Origin: Flaccisagitta enflata
Taxonomy: Eukaryota; Chaetognatha; Sagittoidea; Aphragmophora
Reading direction: 5' to 3'
Assembly (NCBI GenBank): GCA_965153355.1
Contig: OZ231128.1
Location: 4,092,001 to 4,156,000, forward strand
Length of the DNA: 64,000 nt
Both the position numbers and the translations under genes were made by a program. This document shows positions 33,186-45,189 of this stretch, piece after piece. Positions within the stretch are counted from its first letter, which is position 1, and each line of letters opens with the position of its first letter. The notes beneath the pieces were generated by a model that was given only the letters and a program-made list of their open reading frames with translations, made no database searches and was not told where the DNA came from.

Positions 33186-33384
33186 TAACAAGGCTGGATA
33201 AACAGCTACCCCAGTCGCGTGCAGGTGGGCAGGGCCTGTATGTGAGGTCACTAGAGCATTTGGGCAGGAGCAGTGGGGCCAAAGACCGCAAAAAAACGTA
33301 GAAATTTGAAATGTGTTAGACCGACCAACCAACCAACCGACGGACAAAGCGGGCTATATAGTCGCGTAGCACGCGACTAAAAAC
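33186..33384 (-). mobile_element. hairpin/GTCC element, complete copy
   Basis: The inverse tail is AACAAGGCTGGATAAACAGC, the middle GCATTTGGGCAGGAGCAGTG, the core ACCGACCAACCAACC, and the inverse head TAGTCGCGTAGCACGCGACTAAAAAC. The GTCC core is short here. Confidence 0.8.
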
Positions 33385-33985
33385 ATAAGAAACTTGGTCG
33401 CCTGCCCACAATCACAACCGTAGCATCTCAAACTGCCAATGTTGGAGGTCAAGGTCAAGGTGGGGGCGAGGTGGGGGCGAGGTGGGGGGGCGGGGTTGCA
33501 TTCGTGATAAATGATCATATGACGAATGTGCGGGACGGGAAATGTGGGTGAACTATGCTATCTAACTTAGATAGCAGAAGCTTTAAACAAGGTTGAATTC
33601 TCTACCGACCAACCGACTGATGGACATGTCCTCACTTTAAAGTGCTGTGGCGTGCCTGATCTGAACATGGAGGTAAAACAGCGGCCAAGCTAACTGGGAG
33701 ATTGACAGTGACATACATCAAATAAGACAAATGAATGCAGGACGAAAGAGCGAAAGCAAATATAGAGATGAAAGAATCGAGGTCAGACTGATGTGAGTGA
33801 TGGTCGGAGGAAAGAAGAACTCATACGAATATGCATAAAGCAAGGACGGGTTGAAGAGGCTGAGGAAGAGAGGGAGAGGACTAATAAGTATCACAAATAC
33901 TTGCCTTAGTTCCACAGTTTTGAACATCCACATTTCCTAGTATCATGACCAGCAGAAACAGGTCGCCCAAGGGCAATATGTGGTC
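33385..33985. other. no gene seen
   Basis: No repeat except GGTGGGGGCGA tandem units near 33459-33495. No coding frame with motifs. Confidence 0.5.
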
Positions 33986-33987
33986 AG

Positions 33988-34239
33988 CTAGTCCCGGACA
34001 CGCGACTCAAGAACGTAACATGTCGGTCGGTCCGTTGGTCTATCCGTCTGTCCATTAGTCGGTAACCATTACAAAATACGATTGTTTTTTTTTCACTATT
34101 CCGCTCCTGCCCAGTGGGCACTGCCCAAATCAACGATGTATGGCAAGGGACTTCAGGGACATCACGTGACGTCCCTGCTGTCGGGCATGAAAGTTTGTCG
34201 GGCTTGAAAATAAGTTGTGAAAATTTTTTGCAGAGAGGG

Positions 34240-34295
<56 letters not shown>

Positions 34296-34775
34296 CAGAG
34301 AGACAGAGAGACAGAGACAGACAGACAGATACACAAACAGATAAACAGAACAGAAAAAAAAGTATTAAATAAAATCCTATTGGGAAATAACAAACAAGTT
34401 TGCAAAATAAATGAGGCAAGGTATTAATTGATAAGTATGCTTTGCCCCTACCTGCTACACAGTTTTTTTAGATACTTTTTTTGCACAATACACTAAAATG
34501 TATGATTTGATTCAAAAACATATCTTTTTGATAAAGAAGTCCGTAACCGTCCTTCATCTAGATGAGAATTACTCTTTTATTTGTTACTTTTTATGTAGTG
34601 GCTTTTAAAGCATAGGAATGATAGAAAATCAGTTGAAATGCTGTCGTGCATAAATTTGCCGTCGTGCTCGGAATTGGCTGTGAAGTCCTTAGGCTCCAAG
34701 CTGCCATACATCGCTGGCCGCACTGCCCATCCAACCGCGACTATGGGGGTGGCGTGTATACGACCATGTTAGTAG
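33988..34775 (+). mobile_element. hairpin/GTCC element split by a MITE
   Basis: The head CCCGGACACGCGACTC and core GGTCGGTCCGTTGG, with the middle CCGCTCCTGCCCAG, lie left of the MITE at 34128-34719. The remainder (CCATCCAACCGCGACTA, GGCGTGTATACGACCATGTT) lies to its right. This orders the two insertions in time. Confidence 0.7.
34128..34719. mobile_element. Mutator-like MITE, ATGTATGGCA family, with internal (GA)n
   Basis: 592 bp. ATGTATGGCA at the left is mirrored by TGCCATACAT at the right. GCACTGCCCA lies on both sides (34118-34127 and 34720-34729), a 10-bp target duplication. A GA/GACA tract (34235-34330) is internal. Near-identical to 36167-36790 apart from tract length. Confidence 0.8.
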
Positions 34776-34973
34776 GGAACGCTCAAAAACAAACAGCACG
34801 TACTAGAGATGAATGCTCTACATACTGGCCATCTTTGACTACCCGGTAAAATATACTGTGAAACTTTTTCTATGCGTGTATCATTTACATGGAAATGTGG
34901 CATTAAAACATCCCTGTCTTGTTGAAACTTTAAAGTGATCAATAATTGGTGATTTATCACCAGCCCCCACTTT

Positions 34974-35167
34974 TTAGTCGCGGACACGCGACTCTACACC
35001 TTGCCGTGTCGGTCAGTAGGTCGGTCCGTTGTCCGTCCGTTGTCCGTCCGTCCGTCCGTCCGTCCGTCCGTCCGTCCGTCACATTTTTAAATTCCGAGCG
35101 GTTTTCGCATTACTACTCCTGCCCAACCGTCCGCGACTGGATTGCCGTGTATCCGGCCTTGTTTTTT
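34974..35167 (+). mobile_element. hairpin/GTCC element, complete copy
   Basis: The head is TTTTTAGTCGCGGACACGCG, the core is eight consecutive GTCC units, and the tail is TGCCGTGTATCCGGCCTTGT. Confidence 0.85.
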
Positions 35168-35361
35168 ACCCTACTCATTTAAATTTTCCATTTTGGATGC
35201 GGACACGCAACACTATAAGTGGCGCTGTCCGCCCGTGGGTCTGTCAGCATGAGTCGAAAAGTGAAAACAAACAAGCATTTTAGATGCTTGTGTGAATGGG
35301 GGTGGGCGAGGTGCAGATGGAGCAGGGGGTTGAATGTCCCTGCCCTCCCGTCCTTAACGAT

Positions 35362-35577
35362 ATTGTGACCCCGCGTTACTTGTTTTTAGTCGCATGCACG
35401 CGACTCTACAACCCGCTTTGTCCGTCGGTCGGTCGATTGGCCGGTCACACTTTACTTTTTTTTTATGATTTTATTTCTTTGACCTCACTGCTCCTGCCCA
35501 AATGGTCTGGTGACCTCAAATATGGCCCCTGCCCACCCGTCCGCGACTAATGCTGCCGTGTATCCGGCCTTGTTTCT
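35362..35577 (+). mobile_element. hairpin/GTCC element, complete copy
   Basis: The head is TTTTTAGTCGCATGCACGCG, the middle CACTGCTCCTGCCCAAATGG, and the tail TGCCGTGTATCCGGCCTTGT. The preceding GTGACCCCGCGTTACTTG (35365-35382) is the variant tail of another copy, so two elements abut here. Confidence 0.8.
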
Positions 35578-35705
35578 GTTCTTTTTAGCGTTCCATTCCC
35601 CGATAGGTTCGATGCCCCTTCTTGATAAATGGGCTCTTGAGTTTTTAGCGGAAAAAAATTGCTTTGGGTGGAAACATTAACCCGTGATGAGTTCAACCGA
35701 AACGT

Positions 35706-35996
35706 TTTTTATTTTTTGTTTTTTGTTTTTTGTTTTTTGTTTTTTGTTTTTTGTCTTTTGTTTTTTGTTTTTTGTTTTTTGTTTTTTGTTTTTTGTTTTT
35801 TGTTTTTTGTCTTTTTTTTTTTGTTTTTTTGTTTTTGTTTTTTTGTTTGTTTGTTTTTTGTTTTGTTTTTGTTTTTGTTTTTGTTTTTGTTTTTGTTTTT
35901 GTTTTTGTTTTTGTTTTTGTTTTTTGCTTTTGTTTTTGTTTTTGTTTTTGTTTTTGTTTTTGTTTTTTGTTTTTGTTTTTGTTTTTGTTTTTTTGT
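35706..35996. repeat. (TTTTTTG)n array
   Basis: 7-bp and 6-bp T-rich units (TTTTTTG, then TTTTTG). Open frames are Phe/Cys/Leu or Lys/Gln repeats. Confidence 0.95.
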
Positions 35997-36166
35997 TGTT
36001 GCTATGGTTCAAGTTATTGTCGTTGTTTTCTCTTAGCTGGTGGTGGTAACGATGGTTTTTGTTGTTTCTATTTCTAATGCTTTTCTATCAGCGAAGACAT
36101 CATATGTAATATCATGTATGGTGACGAATTAATGGTGGAAAAAAAGACTTCAAATATGGGTACACA

Positions 36167-36275
36167 CAACAATGTATGGCAAGGGACTTCAGGGACATCA
36201 CGTGACGTCCCTGCTGTCGGGCATGAAAGTTTGTCGGGCTTGAAAATAAGTTGTGAAAATTTTTTGCAGAGAGGG

Positions 36276-36373
<98 letters not shown>

Positions 36374-36790
36374 CAGAGAGACAGAGAGACAAAGACAGAC
36401 AGACAGATACACAAACAGATAAACAGAACAGAAAAAAGTATTAAATAAAATCCTATTGGGAAATAACAAACAAGTTTGCAAAATAAATGAGGCAAGGTAT
36501 TAATTGATAAGTATGCTTTGCCCCTACCTGCTACACAGTTTTTTTAGATACTTTTTTTGCACAATACACTAAAATGTATGATTTGATTCAAAAACATATC
36601 TTTTTGATAAAGAAGTCCGTAACCGTCCTTCATCTAGATGAGAATTACTCTTTTATTTGTTACTTTTTATGTAGTGGCTTTTAAAGCATAGGGATGATAG
36701 AAAATCAGTTGAAATGCTGTCGTGCATAAATTTGCCGTCGTGCTCGGAATTGGCTGTGAAGTCCTTAGGCTCCAAGCTGCCATACATCGC
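36167..36790. mobile_element. Mutator-like MITE, ATGTATGGCA family, second copy
   Basis: 624 bp flanked by TGGGTACACA (36157-36166 and 36791-36800), a perfect 10-bp duplication. It is nearly identical to 34128-34719; the main difference is a longer GA tract (36280-36372). Confidence 0.85.
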
Positions 36791-36800
36791 TGGGTACACA

Positions 36801-37320
36801 TACATTTATTTCATAGTAGAAAGCCTTCTAATGCTTTTGTTTCTGTGTACTGTGGCATTCGTTTCTAAAGGATTCACCAGGAAGTTAATGACACAGTCTT
36901 GAGGCTTCCTTGCGCGGTCGATGCGCCTCGCTCCCCCCCCCCTTCCCCCCCCCCCCGTGTCTCTTCGTCAGGTCGATGCCCATCCCCCCCCCTCACCAAC
37001 TGCCTCTCCATCAGGTTAATACTGTGTTTGGCTTCCACCGCGTAATTAGTGAGGAAGCTCATCGGGTGTTTGGTCACAATCCCCATTTTGAAACCTCACC
37101 ACTTTGAACTTCTCGACCTAACAATTATCTTCACTTCCCTCCGTCCCTTGCTCCTCTCTTCCCTCTCCTCCCTCTCTTCCCTCTCTTCCCTCTCTTCCCT
37201 CTCTTCCCCTCAAATACCCTCTCCCCCCCCCCCCCACACCGCACAATGATCGTTATCTGGTCTTCTTGCATCTTGGGGGATTAAAATGTTTCTGTGCTGG
37301 CTCGGCAATTACGCGCATGC
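36801..37320. other. no gene; C-rich stretches
   Basis: Poly-C runs at about 36934-36956, 36985-36993 and 37225-37237, and a TCTCTTCCC array (37150-37208). Nothing else recognised. Confidence 0.5.
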
Positions 37321-37329
37321 GACCCCATT

Positions 37330-37712
37330 TTTAGTCGCGTGCATGCGACTCTACACCTTGGTCTGTCGTTCGGTCTGTCGGTCCGTCCGTCGGTCCATCC
37401 GTCAAAAATATTTTTTTATTTTTTATCGTTTTTAACGTTTCTTAACATGTTTTAACATTTTTTTAACATTTTTTTACATTCTTTAACATTTTTTAACATT
37501 TTTTAACGTTTTTTGATATCTCTTAACATTCTTAACATTTCTTAAAATTTAACCTTTTATAACATTTCTTAAGTTTTTTTAACATTTTTTAACATTTTCT
37601 AACCGTTTGTAACATTTCTTTACTTTTTTAACATTCTTAGTATTTCAACATGTTTTTAGCTCTTTTGTTTGTCATATCCCGACGCACGCGACTGTTGCCC
37701 TTTTGGGCTTGT
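37330..37712 (+). mobile_element. hairpin/GTCC element with TTTTTTAACA array
   Basis: The same subtype as 2258-3080. The head is TTTTTAGTCGCGTGCATGCG, the core GGTCCGTCCGTCGGTCC, then (TTTTTTAACA)n, and the tail CACGCGACTGTTGCCCTTTT with GGGCTTGTTT. Confidence 0.8.
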
Positions 37713-38039
37713 TTGGGTCGCATGCACATGACCTACGCTCTTTGGTCGCCCACACGCGATCACTTGCTTCATTTTTTTTTTTTTTTTTTTGTTTCCATAA
37801 TGCTTGCCCCCGTTATCTCAAGTCAAGACGGGATCTACTGTAACTTTTCAGCGCACAGCGCACTACGCGTTTCATGCTATTCACTATTGTGAAGTTTTCC
37901 GCCTGATATTTATGTAACTTTTAATCAAATCCAAAACTGGCTCAGTTGCCTTGTCAGTTACTGTTAATCAACCCCCTCCCTTAACCTCCCCTCACCCCCC
38001 CCCTCCATGCCCCCCCCCCCCAAAACCGTCCCAAGTCCA

Positions 38040-38463
38040 CGTTTCTTCAACTTCAAGGTCCCTTTTTCTCTCGACGTCCTCCAGAGACCGCGTTTGGACT
38101 TGGGCCGCCCAAAAGCGACAAAGGTCAGGGGCGTTTCTAGTCAAAGACGATCGCGTTTTGAACGGGCCACTCGGTCGCTCGCTATGTTCTTTCGCTCACA
38201 CCGCTTACTTCGCTCACTCGTTTCGCAGCGCTCCGCTTCGCTACGCTCACTTCGCTCGCTCGCTACGTTCACGGGCTCGCTCACTCATTTCGCTCACTCC
38301 CTCGTGGGACGGTTGAAATTTTTAAATATGTGTTCACGCTGTTATCGCGTTTTGCGGGAACAAACGCGTTTTTGGCGCTCACTAGAAACACGCCCTCAGT
38401 CCCAAATGTACTCCATTCAAGTACAACACAATCGCCAACCAGAAAGGCCCCATGATTGATAGA
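38040..38463 (+). pseudogene. coding-like fragment split by a Harbinger-like MITE
   Basis: The sequence on either side of the MITE (38128-38395) reads as one frame if the element and one TCA are removed. RFFNFKVPFSLDV and RPRLDLGRPKATKV come before it; SPKCTPFKYNTIA and NQKGPMIDR then a stop come after. The codons favour C or G at the third position, unlike surrounding DNA. I do not recognise the family. The fragment could be a 3'-terminal exon or a relic; the start is undefined. Confidence 0.35.
38128..38395 (-). mobile_element. Harbinger-like MITE with TCA target duplication
   Basis: 268 bp. GGGGCGTTTCTAGTCAAAGA at the left and CACTAGAAACACGCCC at the right. TCA lies on both sides (38125-38127 and 38396-38398). 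The interior CGGGCCACTCGGTCGCTCGC matches the family. Confidence 0.88.
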
Positions 38464-38500
38464 TAGCATGGTTGAACAGTCTAGAGTAAGACAGTGTTAT

Positions 38501-38843
<343 letters not shown>

Positions 38844-38944
38844 CGCGAGAAATACGACTCGGCTACTAAAGCTGTGTTGATCAATTGCGGTGGAATTGAG
38901 AGAGGGAAGGGAGGGAAGGGAGGGAGGGGAGGGAGGGCGGGAAG

Positions 38945-39235
38945 GGAACATGAGAGCAACGTCCTAATATGGCTTGTGGGAAAATGTAGGGGGTAGGGGG
39001 GCCACAAAATACCAATGTCCAAATATGGCTTGTGGGAAAGTGTTGGGGGAAGAGGGGACATAAAAGCCATGTCCTTGTATGGCTTGTGGGAAAGTAAAAG
39101 GGGGGAGGGGGGTGGACATAAAAGCAATGTCCTTTTATGGCTTTGGGAAAGTGGAGAGGGGGGAGGGGGAGGACATAAGAGCAATGTCTTTATTTGGCTT
39201 TGGGAAAGTGAAGAGGGGGGAGGGGGAGTAGAGTG
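38945..39235. repeat. minisatellite, about 55-60 bp unit, 5 copies
   Basis: Units contain AATGTCC, TATGGCTTGTGGGAAAGTG and a G-rich GGGGGGAGGGGG stretch followed by ACATAAAAGCA. The G-rich strand has repeated runs of five or more G. Confidence 0.8.
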
Positions 39236-39483
39236 GAGGATCAAGTTGAGAATTGGGGTCGAGGAAATTGGAAGCATCAATCGAAAAGGAAGATTTCCGC
39301 GGACGATGGACAGGTAATTAATTAGGTATTACAGAGAGATCGTCTTTCGTGGAGTCATGCAATTCATACATTTATATATAAATCAAACTCACTCAAAATG
39401 ATCTTTCCATTCTTCCATCCTTCGCCCGTACTTGCATTGGGTGGGCGTCAAACTTCCCCCTCTTTGGCTCCGTTTTGGCTGGA

Positions 39484-39650
<167 letters not shown>

Positions 39651-39734
39651 ATTTCCTTTCCTTTCCTCTCCTCTCTCCTTTCCTCTCTCTTTTCTCGAAA
39701 AAATCTTATATGGATTTCCTTATAGAATCATTCC

Positions 39735-39905
39735 ATGCTGTGATTGGCCGGTGGAATGGAAACGATTCCATCCGCTGATTGGTCGAACACGACGGTTCTC
39801 TCCACGTGTCGCTTGACGTGATTGGTGGAGACGGAGAGCCGATGGACTGCACGTCAGGCCAATGTTGTGTGTTTCCTGATTGTATTTTTTTGCAATGCGC
39901 GCGCG
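39735..39905. promoter_or_regulatory. possible promoter-like CCAAT/CRE cluster
   Basis: Three ATTGG (inverted CCAAT) boxes at about 39743, 39778 and 39820 plus a CCAAT near 39860. They are interspersed with CACGTGTCG, TTGACGTGATTGG and CACGTCAG (CRE/E-box-like). The stretch is more GC-rich than its surroundings. No gene start is evident on either side, so a promoter role is only a suggestion. Confidence 0.3.
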
Positions 39906-40792
39906 AGAGAGTCCTCTTAATAATATTATGTCAAATTGTCGTCTATGAACATCGAAGAGAATGAAAAAAGAAACAATTAAAAACAAAATTACAATGTTCA
40001 AAAAAACAATGATTCCATTTGCTTTTGAAAATTCTAAGATCAAGATGAAATTTTTGGCTTTGGCAGCGAGCCCAAGAGACGGGTATGAATAACCGATTAA
40101 CATCGATCAAGCATTAAGCAATCAAAATACCAATATCATCCAATATGAATCGCACAATGGAAACAAACGAAAAAATTTCTTTCTTTACGCACTTGAAGTT
40201 TTTGTTTCGAATGTTTCTTAATATGACCTCATTTCTACATCTGGAGGATTTTTGGGCATCAACTCGTTGGTGAGTGAAATTGCACCCACGGACGCGACAT
40301 TTATAATATGTAAATGCCCTTTCATTAGGTTTAAAAGCCCTGATTACAGTTCACAGAGAGGAAAGAGATTCACGAAGAAAAATAAAATAATTTTAAATTC
40401 ATTAAATCGTGAAATCTTTCGATGTGCGTCAAAGTTGCTACAATCTCACTGGCCCAGAAGATATTTACTTAGCTGACCAGTTTGGCTTGAGAAAAAAAAT
40501 TGGTCTTTGTGCCTAATGATTTGTGTTGATATCTAAATGTGGATTCTTTTGTGATTTGGTAATGAAGTTTGCATGGTCACAGATATGGTATCGTCCATGA
40601 AACGATTGACAGGATTGACAGGATTGATACTGACAGAATTGACAGGATTGGTAGGGTCAAAATCAACAAGATTGATAGTGACAAGATTGATTTTGACAAA
40701 ATTGGTAGGACTCATTTTGAAATGAACAGAAGGATAAAACCCAAGTTTAAGTCTTGGAACATTGTAAACATTTTTTTCAAAGCCATCCTTAG
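39906..40792. other. no gene; short GATTGACAG tandem
   Basis: Repeated GATTGACAGGATTGA(T/C)-type units at 40600-40715. No coding evidence. Confidence 0.5.
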
Positions 40793-41321
40793 ACAGTCAG
40801 CGGACAAAACACAATAGGTATATATATCACTCTGTTGGTTTTGATCTAACCCACTGATGTTGAACAGAATGCTGTAAACAACAATTGGTTGTTGAAATTA
40901 CAGTCGGCTGTTAAATTACAAAGTTGGCAAAAATCCAATTTTCACTAAATAGAATGAGACCTGCTGATTCATAATCCTGATAAAATTCTGAGAAGTTTGA
41001 AATGTCACACTTAACACTTTTTGTAAAAAATATTTTTTTTAACATTGCATTATAATTAAATTAGATATTAATAAAAAAAAATATTTTCATATAAAAGTGT
41101 ATGTTGTGACATATCAAACTTCTCAGAATTTCATCAGGATTATGAATCTGCAGGTCTCATTCTATATGGTGACAGTTGGATTTTTACCAACTTTGTAACT
41201 TTACAGCCAGCTGTAATTTCAACAGCCAGTTGTTATTTACAGCATTCTGTTTAACATCATTAAGTTGGATCAAAACCAACAAAGTGATATATATACTTAT
41301 TGTGTTTTGTCCGCTGACTGT
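40793..41321. mobile_element. foldback element, ACAGTCAG family
   Basis: The ends ACAGTCAGCGGACAAAAC and GTTTTGTCCGCTGACTGT are perfect inverses, and the arms extend more than 200 bp. A short AT-rich centre lies near 41030-41090. 529 bp. Confidence 0.85.
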
Positions 41322-41663
41322 AGATGCGCCACGCCGACGCACATCTATATCCGATTGTGTCCGTCCGTCGGTCTGTTTGTTGTTTAGTTGGTCGGTCTTT
41401 TGAAGGCCATGATTTTTTTTTTCTTATTGCGGTATAGATTCAATCAATCCAATTTCAGATTTGACGCTGAGTTATCCAGATTGAATCGAAATGTTACATA
41501 CTAGCCTAACTACGAATTATGACTGCGAGAACAGTGTTCCAATTGCTTGGTTTTTTTTTTTGGTTTTTTGGTTTTTTGGTTTGTTTTTTTTTATCTTTTT
41601 TTTTTTGTTGGGTTAAGGGTGGATTTAATGTGGGATTAAAGTCAAGCTTAGGCTTAGGCTTCT

Positions 41664-41976
41664 ACAGTCAGCGGACAAAACTTAATAGGTATATTTATCA
41701 TACCGTTGGTTTTGGTCCAACATGCTGATAGTAAACAAAATATTGTATGCAATAACCAGTGGTTTAAATAACACCCAGCTGTAATGTTATGAAATTGCAG
41801 CATTACAGCCGGCTGTAATTCTAACAACCTGTTGTTGAATACAACATTTTGTTTGTTACAGCCGGCTGTAACTTGAGCAACTGATTGTCGCATACAACAT
41901 TTTGTTTTTGAGCAGTATATTGCATCGAAACCAGTGGTATGATATGTATACCTAAATTGTTTTGTCCACTGACTGT
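41664..41976. mobile_element. foldback element, ACAGTCAG family, short copy
   Basis: ACAGTCAGCGGACAAAACTT at the left, TTGTTTTGTCCACTGACTGT at the right. 313 bp, with two internal CAGCCGGCTGTAA palindromes. Confidence 0.8.
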
Positions 41977-42368
41977 CTAGGCTCAGGGCTGAGGTAAGAG
42001 TTATGGATTAGGTTAGGTTTGTTAACATGTAAGAGACAGGAGTGCGGTCATCGATTCGTGTCATAAACAAAGGCAAAATGGCAATTCGTAGAATTTAGAT
42101 TTGGCCCATGTGCAAAAGTACTAGGCATCTAGGCGTCTAGGCAACGAGGTCGGTCAGTGTCAGATATTGAGCCTTTTCCGTTTGCACAAAGTAACCGACA
42201 CTTGGCTAAACTTGGCACCAAAGTGATCTAACCTTGATCCAAAAACCACCATTAATGACAGACATTCCATTGGTGGCCTAGTGGCCATGCCACCTGTGAG
42301 TGAACTGTGACGCAGGCGTGGAATCGACATTTCACTCTCTGAGCTTGACTAAATTATCATCGACAGAC

Positions 42369-42384
42369 AAGAGAGAGAGAGAGA

Positions 42385-42442
<58 letters not shown>
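42369..42442. repeat. (GA)n microsatellite
   Basis: GA tract with AAAGAGAAAG interruptions, followed by ATATACAGAAA repeats to about 42500. Confidence 0.95.
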
Positions 42443-42445
<3 letters not shown>

Positions 42446-42644
42446 GAGTATACAGAAAGATATACAGAAATGATATACAGAAAGACAGAAAGACAGACAG
42501 AAGTGACTGAGTAAACGGAACGAGAGAATCTGAGATTTAAAGGGAATACTAAGACCGTGGCAGGGTCAAGGCCAAAAGATATCCAATAGATGCGCCCGCT
42601 CGAGATTAAGAGGTTAAGAAATTGTCAATTTGGAAGATGGAGGA

Positions 42645-43920
42645 ATGGCCCATGCAATTGCAATGGTTATGGATTCTCGAAGCAAGCACTCTTTGCCAAT
42701 GCAATTGCAATGGGTATAGAGTCTCGAAGCAAGCACTCTCTGCCAATGCAATTGCAATGGGTATGGATTCTCGAAGCAAGCACTCTCTGCCAATGCAATT
42801 GCAATGGATATAGAGTCTCGAAGCAAGCACTCTTTGCCAATGCAATTGCAATGGGTATGGATTCTCGAAGCAAGCACTCTCTGCCAATGCAATTGCAATG
42901 GGTATGGATTCTCGAAGCAAGCACTCTCTGCCCATGCAATTGCAATGGCTATAGAGTCTCGAAGCAAGCACTCTCAGCCAATGCAATTGCAATGGGTATG
43001 GATTCTCGAAGCAAGCACTCTCTGCCAATGCAATTGCAATGGGTATGGATTCTCAAAGCAAGCACTCTCTGCCAATGCAATTGCAATGGGTATGGATTCT
43101 CGAAACAAGCACTCTCAGCCAATGCAATTGCAATGGGTATGGATTCTCGAAACAAGCACTCTCTGCCAATGCAATTGCAATGGGTATGGATTCTCAAAGC
43201 AAGCACTTTTTGCCAATGCAATTGCAATGGGCATGGATTCTCGAAAAAAGCACTCTCTGCCAATGCAATTGCAATGGGTATGGATTCTCGAAGCAAGCAC
43301 TCTCTGCCAATGCAATTGCAATGGGTATGGATTCTCGAAGCAAGCACTCTCTGCCAATGCAATTGCAATGGGTATGGATTCTCGAAGCAAGCACTCTCTG
43401 CCAATGCAATTGCAATGGGTATGGATTCTCGAAACAAGCACTCTCTGCCAATGCAATTGCAATGGGTATGGATTCTCGAAACAAGCACTCTCTGGCAATG
43501 CAATTGCAATGGGTATGGATTCTCGAAGCAAGCACTTTTTGCCAATGCAATTGCAATGGGTATGGATTCTCGAAAAAAGCACTCTCTGCCAATGCAATTG
43601 CAATGGGTATGGATTCTCGAAGCAAGCACTCTCTGCCAATGCAATTGCAACGGGTATGGATTCTCAAAGCAAGCACTCTCTGCCAATGCAATTGCAATGG
43701 GTATGGACTCTCGAAGCAAGCACTCTCTGCCCATGCAATTGCAATGGCTATAGAGTCTCGAAGCAAGCACTCTCTGCCAATGCAATTGCAATGGGTATGG
43801 ATTCTCGAAGCAAGCACTCTCTACCAATGCGATTGCAATGAGTATGGATTCTCGAAGCAAGCACTCTCTGCCAATGCAATTGCAATGGCTGTAGAGTCTC
43901 GAAGCAAGCACTCTTTGCCA
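42645..43920. repeat. 47-bp minisatellite, about 27 units
   Basis: Each unit contains GCCAATGCAATTGCAATGGG, TATGGATTCTCGAAGCAAGC and ACTCTCT. The period is not a multiple of three, so open frames (up to 387 codons) rotate through three phases per 141 bp and exist on both strands at once. That marks them as artefacts of a stop-free repeat. Variants (TATAGAGTCTCG in place of TATGGATTCTCG, CCCATGC in place of CCAATGC) recur in pairs, suggesting block duplication. GCAATTGC is a perfect palindrome in every unit. Confidence 0.92.
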
Positions 43921-44087
43921 GTAATAACTCCCTCAATTCTTTCTTCTCTTATCACAAGTGTAAGGATGATCCCATTTGTTGTTATTTAGTCACGTGCATG
44001 TATACAAACATTCAACAATCGACATTTTTGAATCGGTGGATTGATTGGCCCGACGTGACGGTTGGTTCATCATCCCATTATGTACAG

Positions 44088-44163
44088 AGTTGCGCTCGCT
44101 CACACAAGCTCGCACACACCAGCTCGCTCACACAAGCTCGCTCACACAAGCTCGCTCACACGC
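44088..44163. repeat. 17-bp tandem repeat
   Basis: About four units of GCTCGCTCACACAAGCT. Confidence 0.85.
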
Positions 44164-44191
44164 ATTAGGCCAGCTATAGCTAAGCTCTCTA

Positions 44192-45166
44192 ACTATGGCA
44201 AAAAAAAAAACCAAACAGTTACTTCTATTGCTCATAAATCCTTTGAAAATTCACCCAGTGTGCTGAAATTTTTACTGAAGTTACTTTTTAGTATCATTAA
44301 GCATCACTGAAAAAATCAATGACCTGCTCTAAATAGTTTGAGAATTATAGATTTTTTAAACGTGCTTGTCAGAAGATCAGAAATTCAATGTACACACATA
44401 AGAATTTACTAAGAATCAATAAACAAACTTGAAAAAAAACATACTAAATCTGGTCCAATTTTGATGAAATTTTTAGTGGAAGTAAACCACAGTGTTAGCA
44501 GGCTGTGATAAAAATTTCATTACAAAACTCCAATTATTTTAGCAGAAACAGCAAGTTTTCTAAAACTTTTTTTGTGGTTTTTAGAATGAAGTAAATGAAG
44601 ATGAAATCTGAAATATAAATCGATGCTAAGGCCAGAGTTTTTTACCAATTATCATGATTTTTTAACTGGTAACTTTTGTACATATGATTCATCTCCAGTA
44701 AAATTTTTGTGAAGATTGAAGCATTTCTAGTCCCCCAAATTGCAAAAATATTCTAACAGGTAGCAGAATATTTCTTATCCTGAGCAAGCTTACAATCAAC
44801 CAATATCTACCCCACTAGACTTTATCTGAGTAGATGCGAATTTTGCCTAGTATTAGTAAAAATTACCATCAGACTACAGTTCAAAAATCATGACAAAACT
44901 CCCAAAACTTTTTGCACAATGCCAATTTTACTTAAAAATAGTAATATTTTGATTTAGGATAAACATCATCTCTGGCAGTCCAAAAAAGAGGTGACTTCAG
45001 TAAAAACGTGATAACGGCTAAAGTTTTCAACGGATTTTGATGAAATTTTAGCCAGACATAGTCCATATCATGGTTATCATTCACTGTAAATTTTATGCAA
45101 ATTGGTTAACATCTTCATACTTTTTTGCTCTCTCAAAAGTTGTTTGGTTTTTTTTTTTGCCATAGT
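44192..45166. mobile_element. Tc1/mariner-like MITE, ACTATGGC family
   Basis: 975 bp. ACTATGGCAAAAAAAAAACC with AAAC at the left is mirrored by GTTTGG ... TTTTTTTTGCCATAGT at the right. TA lies on both sides (44190-44191, 45167-45168). The AT-rich interior has no transposase frame. Confidence 0.8.
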
Positions 45167-45189
45167 TATAAGATAAATCCTTCTGAAGC

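Noticed and set aside
42590-43989. Frames of up to 387 codons in the 47-bp minisatellite
   Set aside because: Open on both strands and in several phases at once; the product is a pure repeat with no domain.
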